Positions 59,281-64,000 of a DNA stretch of 64,000 bases are shown piece by piece (within the stretch, counting starts at the first letter, position 1; each line of letters begins with the position of its first letter). The notes beneath the pieces were generated by a model. It saw only the letters and a list, made by a program, of their open reading frames with translations, did not search any database and was not told the DNA's origin. This stretch comes from Tetradesmus obliquus (Eukaryota; Chlorophyta; Chlorophyceae; Sphaeropleales; Scenedesmaceae): the NCBI GenBank assembly GCA_030272155.1, contig CP126193.1, positions 1,488,001 through 1,552,000 on the forward strand, given 5' to 3'. The position numbers and the translations under genes are program-made.

Positions 59281-60645
59281 GCCTGCTCCTGCGCCGAATG
59301 CGCCGCCACCCTCGCCCTGCACAGAAATCAACACACAGGCAGCAGGTTTCAGAAGTGGGGCGGTGGCGCGGTTGTACACCAGACTTGGTTGAAGGTGCAA
59401 GCTGCAGCATGGTTGTTCAAACGTGTCGATGTACACAACGGCTGCAACAGCGAGCCGCACTCTCCATTATCTGCTCAACGCCTGCTTGCACGAACCATTC
59501 ACCCATGCTGCACCTGCAACTCCACCCCCCCAACAACAGGCTATGCATTGCACACACGGATGCACACAACCGTTCAACCAAACCCTAGCACAAGCACACC
59601 TGGAAGATGGGCGAGCCGATGAGCACATCAGACAGCACCGGCCCGGGGGGCACAGACACCAGGTGGCTGTTGTCGTTGCTGTTGACAGCGCTGTGGAAGG
59701 CCGCCAGCTTCTCCTCGTTGTCTGCCTCGTGCCCGAAGCTAACCACGTCCACTGCCACGTTGTTCTTCTTGAGCTTCTTGGCGATCTTCACCAGCATGTC
59801 CTGCAAGCGCGGAGGACGAGGACAGGCATACATAGCAGGGACGAGGGGCAGCATGGACAAGGCACGGTGGGGATCAAGCACAGAAGCAGAGCACGCCAAC
59901 GATCGCGGACGGTTGTGTCGGCCTGCGTTGGTTGCTGGCACAATCTGTGCTTCTGCTGGCCAGAACCGCCTACCCTGCTTTTGCAACCTCACACTGCTGC
60001 TGCGGAAAAGCAAGCCTGTGCACTGCCGGGCACAGCGCAGCGCTGCTGAGTAGCACATGAAACACGGCTCAGTACTGTGGTACAGCCACAAACGCTGGCT
60101 TGTCGCAACGGCAGCATGCTGCTGCTGTGCTATTGCTGCTGCACTGTACATATTGTCGCTGAACGTCCACCGAATATACTACATGCTGTCGTATTCGCAG
60201 CTGCGAACTGGTCATATACGCTGTGGCAAGTGCTGTTGCAAGCCTGCCTAAATGCCCGCACGCTGCTTCTGCCAGCGCAGCGCACCTTGTCCTCCCTCAC
60301 AGGACTGCCAGCAAAGATAACTATCCGCTGCCGCTGGTTCTTGTTCTGCCTGTGCTTGAGTGCCAGCTGCGCAATCTGCACTGAGGTGGCGATGTTGGCC
60401 TCCCCATCAATGTTGATGTCTGTCATGCAGTTCAGCACTTTGCCCAGGTCTGGTGTGGGGGTCACCAGCACCCTGGGGGTCTTGCCGGCCATGATGAGCA
60501 CACCAACAGTGTTTTCTGGGTTTGCCTGCGTCTTGGCCCCTGCTAGCAGATTGACAGCGTCCGCCTGAGCCTGGAAACGAGTGGGGGCATAGTCCCCACT
60601 GCGGGTCCACTCAGAGTTATCTATGCACACGATGGTGGCCTCCAT
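58359..60645 (-). CDS. RPN10: 26S proteasome ubiquitin receptor RPN10 (PSMD4/S5a)
   Basis: Five exons in phase on the minus strand: 60645-60286, 59800-59600, 59316-58999, 58848-58714 and 58511-58359 (388 aa). Residues 1-187 are the von Willebrand A domain that docks on the 19S regulatory particle: [77 protein letters not shown] and LIGSPIFQ are all near-identical to plant and animal RPN10. Three ubiquitin-interacting motifs follow: [15 protein letters not shown] (about residue 215), [15 protein letters not shown] (about 285) and [13 protein letters not shown] (about 330), as in Arabidopsis. The linkers are Gly/Ala-rich, including a (G)n run encoded by GCC repeats. The C-terminus [14 protein letters not shown] is conserved. 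Transcribed divergently from the AP-1 mu gene. Confidence 0.97.
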
Positions 60646-61464
60646 GGCCTTGACCTAGACAGGATCAAATGCGAGGAGAGGCCCCAGTGAGCAGACGTGC
60701 GCAGATCTGTGCTGCAGGCTAAGCTCCAGTCCGTTTTTCAGTTGAAAGGGGACGTGCTGCTTGCTCCGCCCTCTGCGTCAGCACTCTACGTGTACAAGCG
60801 TGCTCTTTGAATCCCTCTGCCAGTTTTACAGCCGCTTGTTGGCACGCATATGCACGAGGTGCAAGGGAAAGTGTCATGACACGAGTCCAATAGGGCTCTG
60901 CACGGCAGTACACACGGCAAGCGGCAACGTGCACATCCGGAAGCAAAACGTATGTAGGTGGATGCTATAGGTTAAAAGATAGGGACCCGTAGACCGATCA
61001 ACGCGATCACATAGATACAGTCAAGCTGCTTTGCACATACGCCATTCTCTGCTTCATCTGCTGTTCAGAGGCTCAACAAATCACCGTTGTCCTCTGATTA
61101 CACACTTCTGTGGCGGTGGAGTTCATGTAGCCAACAAGGACTGCTCGGCTGTGCTGTCGATCACATCAGACAACTGCTGCTGTACAGTCGCACACACCAC
61201 AGTGCACGCTGGCCAAGCAGGACCCTCTCCAACCCTGCAGCCCTGCAAAGGGCGTTGCAGGATTGTTGATTTCAAGCAGCCGAGCACCTTGCAAGGCATA
61301 GCTTAAGGGTGCTTTGCTGCCTGCCAAGTCAGCAGCAGCTTGCTGCCCTGTTCCTGCAAGCATCGCAGGCAGCAGGCTAGGGCACAGCGGCAGCTCAGCA
61401 GCTGTTCTGGAGCCATCACCACCTTTAGCAAACAACAGCAGCTGCAGCAGCAGCAGTAGCAGCC
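60646..61464. promoter_or_regulatory. divergent promoter region of RPN10 and AP-1 mu
   Basis: The start codons of the two housekeeping genes face away from each other across 819 bp with no gene between, so this interval must carry both core promoters. The AP-1 mu ATG at 61465 is preceded by a CAG-rich leader (61435-61462). No specific TATA or initiator site could be assigned. Confidence 0.5.
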
Positions 61465-63978
61465 ATGTCTGTGTCAGCCATCTTCATCTTGGATGTAAAG
61501 GGCCGGGTGCTCATCTACCGTGATTACCGCGGTGATGTCAGCACCAAGTTTGCAGACAAGTTCATGTCCAAGCTCAACGAGTCAGAGGACAGCGGCAAAC
61601 TCTCGCCTGTGCTGCATGACGAGGGCGTCACATACATCTACCTGCAGCACAGCAACGTGTACCTACTGGCAGTCACGCGCCAAAATGTGAACGCTACAGC
61701 AGTGGTGGTGTTCCTGCACCGGCTGGTGGATGTCTTCAAGCACTACTTTGAGGAGGTGGAGGAGGAGAGCATACGCGACAACTTTGTCACAGTGTATGAG
61801 CTCATGGATGAGGTGGGTAGAGGGTGCATGCATGGAGCAGCACCGCAAGAGGGTGGCGATGATTCTCTGCGCTTAGGGTGAAGGGCTGCTGCTGGTGCTG
61901 CTCATTGTGTTGGAGCGGCAGCAGCGTGCGGTGAATATTTATGTACATGTTGTAGGCACCAATGCTGCTTGTTGGTTCCAGCACAACGGGAGGTGGTAGC
62001 ATGCAGTCATGTGAATGAGGACACCAAACTTAGCAATGGGCAACACAGTGCGCCGTTACGCGTTGACCAGCTCGTGCAACCTACAAATCACAGATGCTGT
62101 GACAAGTGAGGTTGGTGGTAGAGGACTTGTGGACATTTGCAAGGCACATGCGCTGAAGTAAGCTAACTTCTGCTTGGCTGCTGCTGCTGCCAGGTGATGG
62201 ACTACGGCTACCCTCAGTTCACGGAGGCACCCATCCTGCAGGAGTTCATCAAGACAGACAGCTACAGGATGGAGGTGTGCTGGCTGCTCCTTACTGTTTC
62301 AGCACCAGCAGCAACAGATGCAGCAGAAGCAGCCAGGCTAAGTGGCGATAGCGTGTGGGGATGGCAGCTCATCAGATGTGGCTGATTGCTGAAGGCTAGG
62401 GTTGATGCCAGCGCACTGCAGAAGACAGGCTTGTCACAACTTGGCCGCAGCAGCTGCTGCGCGCAGGTCACGCAGCATGAACCAGCCAGCTGATGTGTCA
62501 GGCTAAAGAATGCTTGTGCGGCTACTGCAGGCCTGCAACAGCATTGGTAGCAGTCACAGAGGCAGTTGCGTTAGTAACTACAAGCAGCTGCAGCCGAAGC
62601 AGCCAACGCTCTTCATTCATGTGCACCCTATGTTCAACCGTTAAGCAAAGCAGTTGCGTTTCTTCACCACGCTGTCATCCATCACTCACGACCATGCGCA
62701 CCACCAACGCCGCCGCCGCCGCCAAATGCAACTCAACCACTTTCCCACCACCAGCAAGCCGCAGTGAAGCCGCCCATGGCTGTGACCAACGCGGTCTCAT
62801 GGCGCAGCGAGGGCATCCGGCACAAGAAGAACGAGGTCTTCCTGGACGTGGTGGAGAGCGTCAACCTGCTGGTCAACAGCAACGGCAACGTGGTGCTCAG
62901 CGAGGTGCGGCGCTGTATATCACATATATAGTATCTAGTGCTCCCTTTTGCACTGCCTGGCATGCTGCTGATGTGGCAGCTGCAAGCACAGTGGCAGGCT
63001 GCGCTGTCAGGCGGTGTGCCGAGGTGTGAATGTGCGGTTTAAGATCAGTACTGTGCTGCTCTCATAGGCCTGTTCGGGGATGTTTGTGTATGAATATCTG
63101 TGGTGCGCAGCACTTGGGGTGTGGCACATGTGCTGTCCCTGCTGTCTGTGCTGCACATCCCTGACACGCCCACCTGCGTTGCCCATCTCCCTGTCTACCT
63201 GCTTCTCTGCCTGCTGCCAGGTGACTGGCTGCCTAAAGATGCGCACCTATCTGTCAGGAATGCCGGAGTGCAAGCTGGGGCTCAACGACAAGGTGGGCAG
63301 TAGAGGACACACAACACTGCAGCAGCAGCAGCAGCGGCGGGGCGGCGCCAGCAGATGCTGGTGCTACCTGGAGCATCAGCACACAGCTTGCATCGTGCTG
63401 GCAGGATACTTGCACACACAAGTGGCATGGTGCTGGCAGCAGTGCAGCACACGTGTGCGTGCCCAAGGGCATCGCACGCCTGGCAGCTTGGCAAAGCGAC
63501 CTGAGCTCAGTTTTTTGGGGGAAACAGGATAGTGCCAGTGTCGTGCAGGCACTGAGGGATCCACAGCACGCAGATGTGTTGCTTTTTCTTCCACAACTTC
63601 TGTTCCGTTTCTCCTCCCCGCAGGTGCTGTTTGAGGCGCAGGGCCGCAACAACCGCCCACATCCATCGGCACTCGCACACCACAGCCCACCACCACATGC
63701 ACATCCCTGACTTTGATTCTTTCTGCGCGGCCGCAACTTCTGTGCCTTTTCTCCTCCCGGCAGGTGCTGTTTAAGGCGCAGGGCCGCAACAACCGCCCAC
63801 ATCCATCGGCACTCGCACACCACTGCCCACCACCACATGCACATCCCTGACTTTTATTTTTTCTGCGCGGCCGCAACTTCTGTGCCTTTTCTCCTCCCCG
63901 CAGGTGCTGTTTGAGGCTCAGGGCCGCAACAACCGCCAGAAGGCGGTGGACCTGGAGGACATAAAGTTCCACCAGTGC
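61465..63978 (+). CDS. AP-1 clathrin adaptor complex subunit mu (3' end outside window)
   Basis: Medium chain of AP-1, which sorts cargo at the trans-Golgi network and endosomes by binding Yxx-phi signals. Exons in phase: 61465-61812, 62194-62274, 62755-62904, 63221-63292 and 63904-63978 (last exon end uncertain; the donor appears to be TGC|GTGCGT). Motifs: SAIFILDVKGRVLIYRDYRG, VTYIYLQHSNVYLLAVTRQN, VDVFKHYFEEVEEESIRDNF, MDYGYPQFTEAPILQEFIKT, KPPMAVTNAVSWRSEGI, VFLDVVESVNLLVNSNG, MRTYLSGMPECKLGLND and AVDLEDIKFHQC, all closely matching AP1M. The longin-like N-terminal domain is complete and the C-terminal MHD begins in exon 3. The acceptor of exon 3 is ambiguous by a few codons. Two shadow copies of the exon 5 start precede it. 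Confidence 0.95.
63624..63903 (+). repeat. two extra 140-bp tandem units containing the AP-1 mu exon 5 acceptor
   Basis: Acceptor plus GTGCTGTTTGAGGCGCAGGG starts at 63624, again at 63764 (with TTTAAG for TTTGAG), and in the true exon at 63904, with an exact 140-bp period. Each extra unit continues CGCAACAACCGCC and then leaves the exon sequence for a shared intronic spacer (CACATCCATCGGCACTCGCA). The units are nearly identical to each other, indicating recent amplification. Confidence 0.92.
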
Positions 63979-64000
63979 GTGCGTTCAACACTTTTGTGCC

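Overview
The window looks like nuclear DNA of a green alga, most likely a chlorophyte of the Chlorophyceae (Sphaeropleales or Chlamydomonadales). The reasons are: short exons separated by short GT-AG introns with (T/C)TGCAG acceptors; pervasive CAG/CTG and GCA/GCT repeats giving poly-Q and poly-A proteins; and a gene set mixing plant-like genes (GS-OX-type flavin monooxygenase, IDM1-like PHD/GNAT protein, RPN10 with three UIMs) with an axonemal dynein and an extracellular metzincin. The species is inferred only to this level.

Left part (1-15.9 kb): the 3' end of a flavin-containing monooxygenase; a perfect 41-bp inverted repeat (MITE-like); a decayed PrimPol/UL52-type primase; a structurally complete 4.05-kb hAT transposon with 8-bp target-site duplications and an open four-exon transposase; the 5' part of a cPLA2/patatin-like lipase that is followed by a second, orphan hAT end; then about 4.6 kb without convincing genes.

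Middle (15.9-28.5 kb): an LRR protein with a Q/A-rich insertion; a 3.6-kb CACTA (En/Spm)-type element with 32-bp terminal inverted repeats, 3-bp target-site duplication and subterminal CACTAAG repeats but no recognisable transposase; a GNAT acetyltransferase starting just right of that element; and an NmrA/atypical-SDR protein on the minus strand.

Right part (28.5-64 kb): a 13-exon chromatin protein with two TPL-binding-like/PHD units and a GNAT domain; mitoribosomal protein mS38; a secreted metzincin protease (minus); an inner-arm-type dynein heavy-chain tail lacking any motor domain (minus, 14 exons, 916 aa); RPN10 (minus); and, divergent from it, the AP-1 mu adaptin, which runs off the right edge. 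All joined exon models quoted were checked by hand for codon phase across every junction.

The most unusual signal is architectural. At least four genes (SDR, PHD/GNAT, dynein, AP-1 mu) carry tandem copies of an exon edge together with its splice site, sitting in the adjacent intron or flank at offsets of about 100-240 bp. Together with (CTG)n tracts directly at 3' splice sites and a short motif shared by several introns, this suggests an active local process producing duplicate splice sites.
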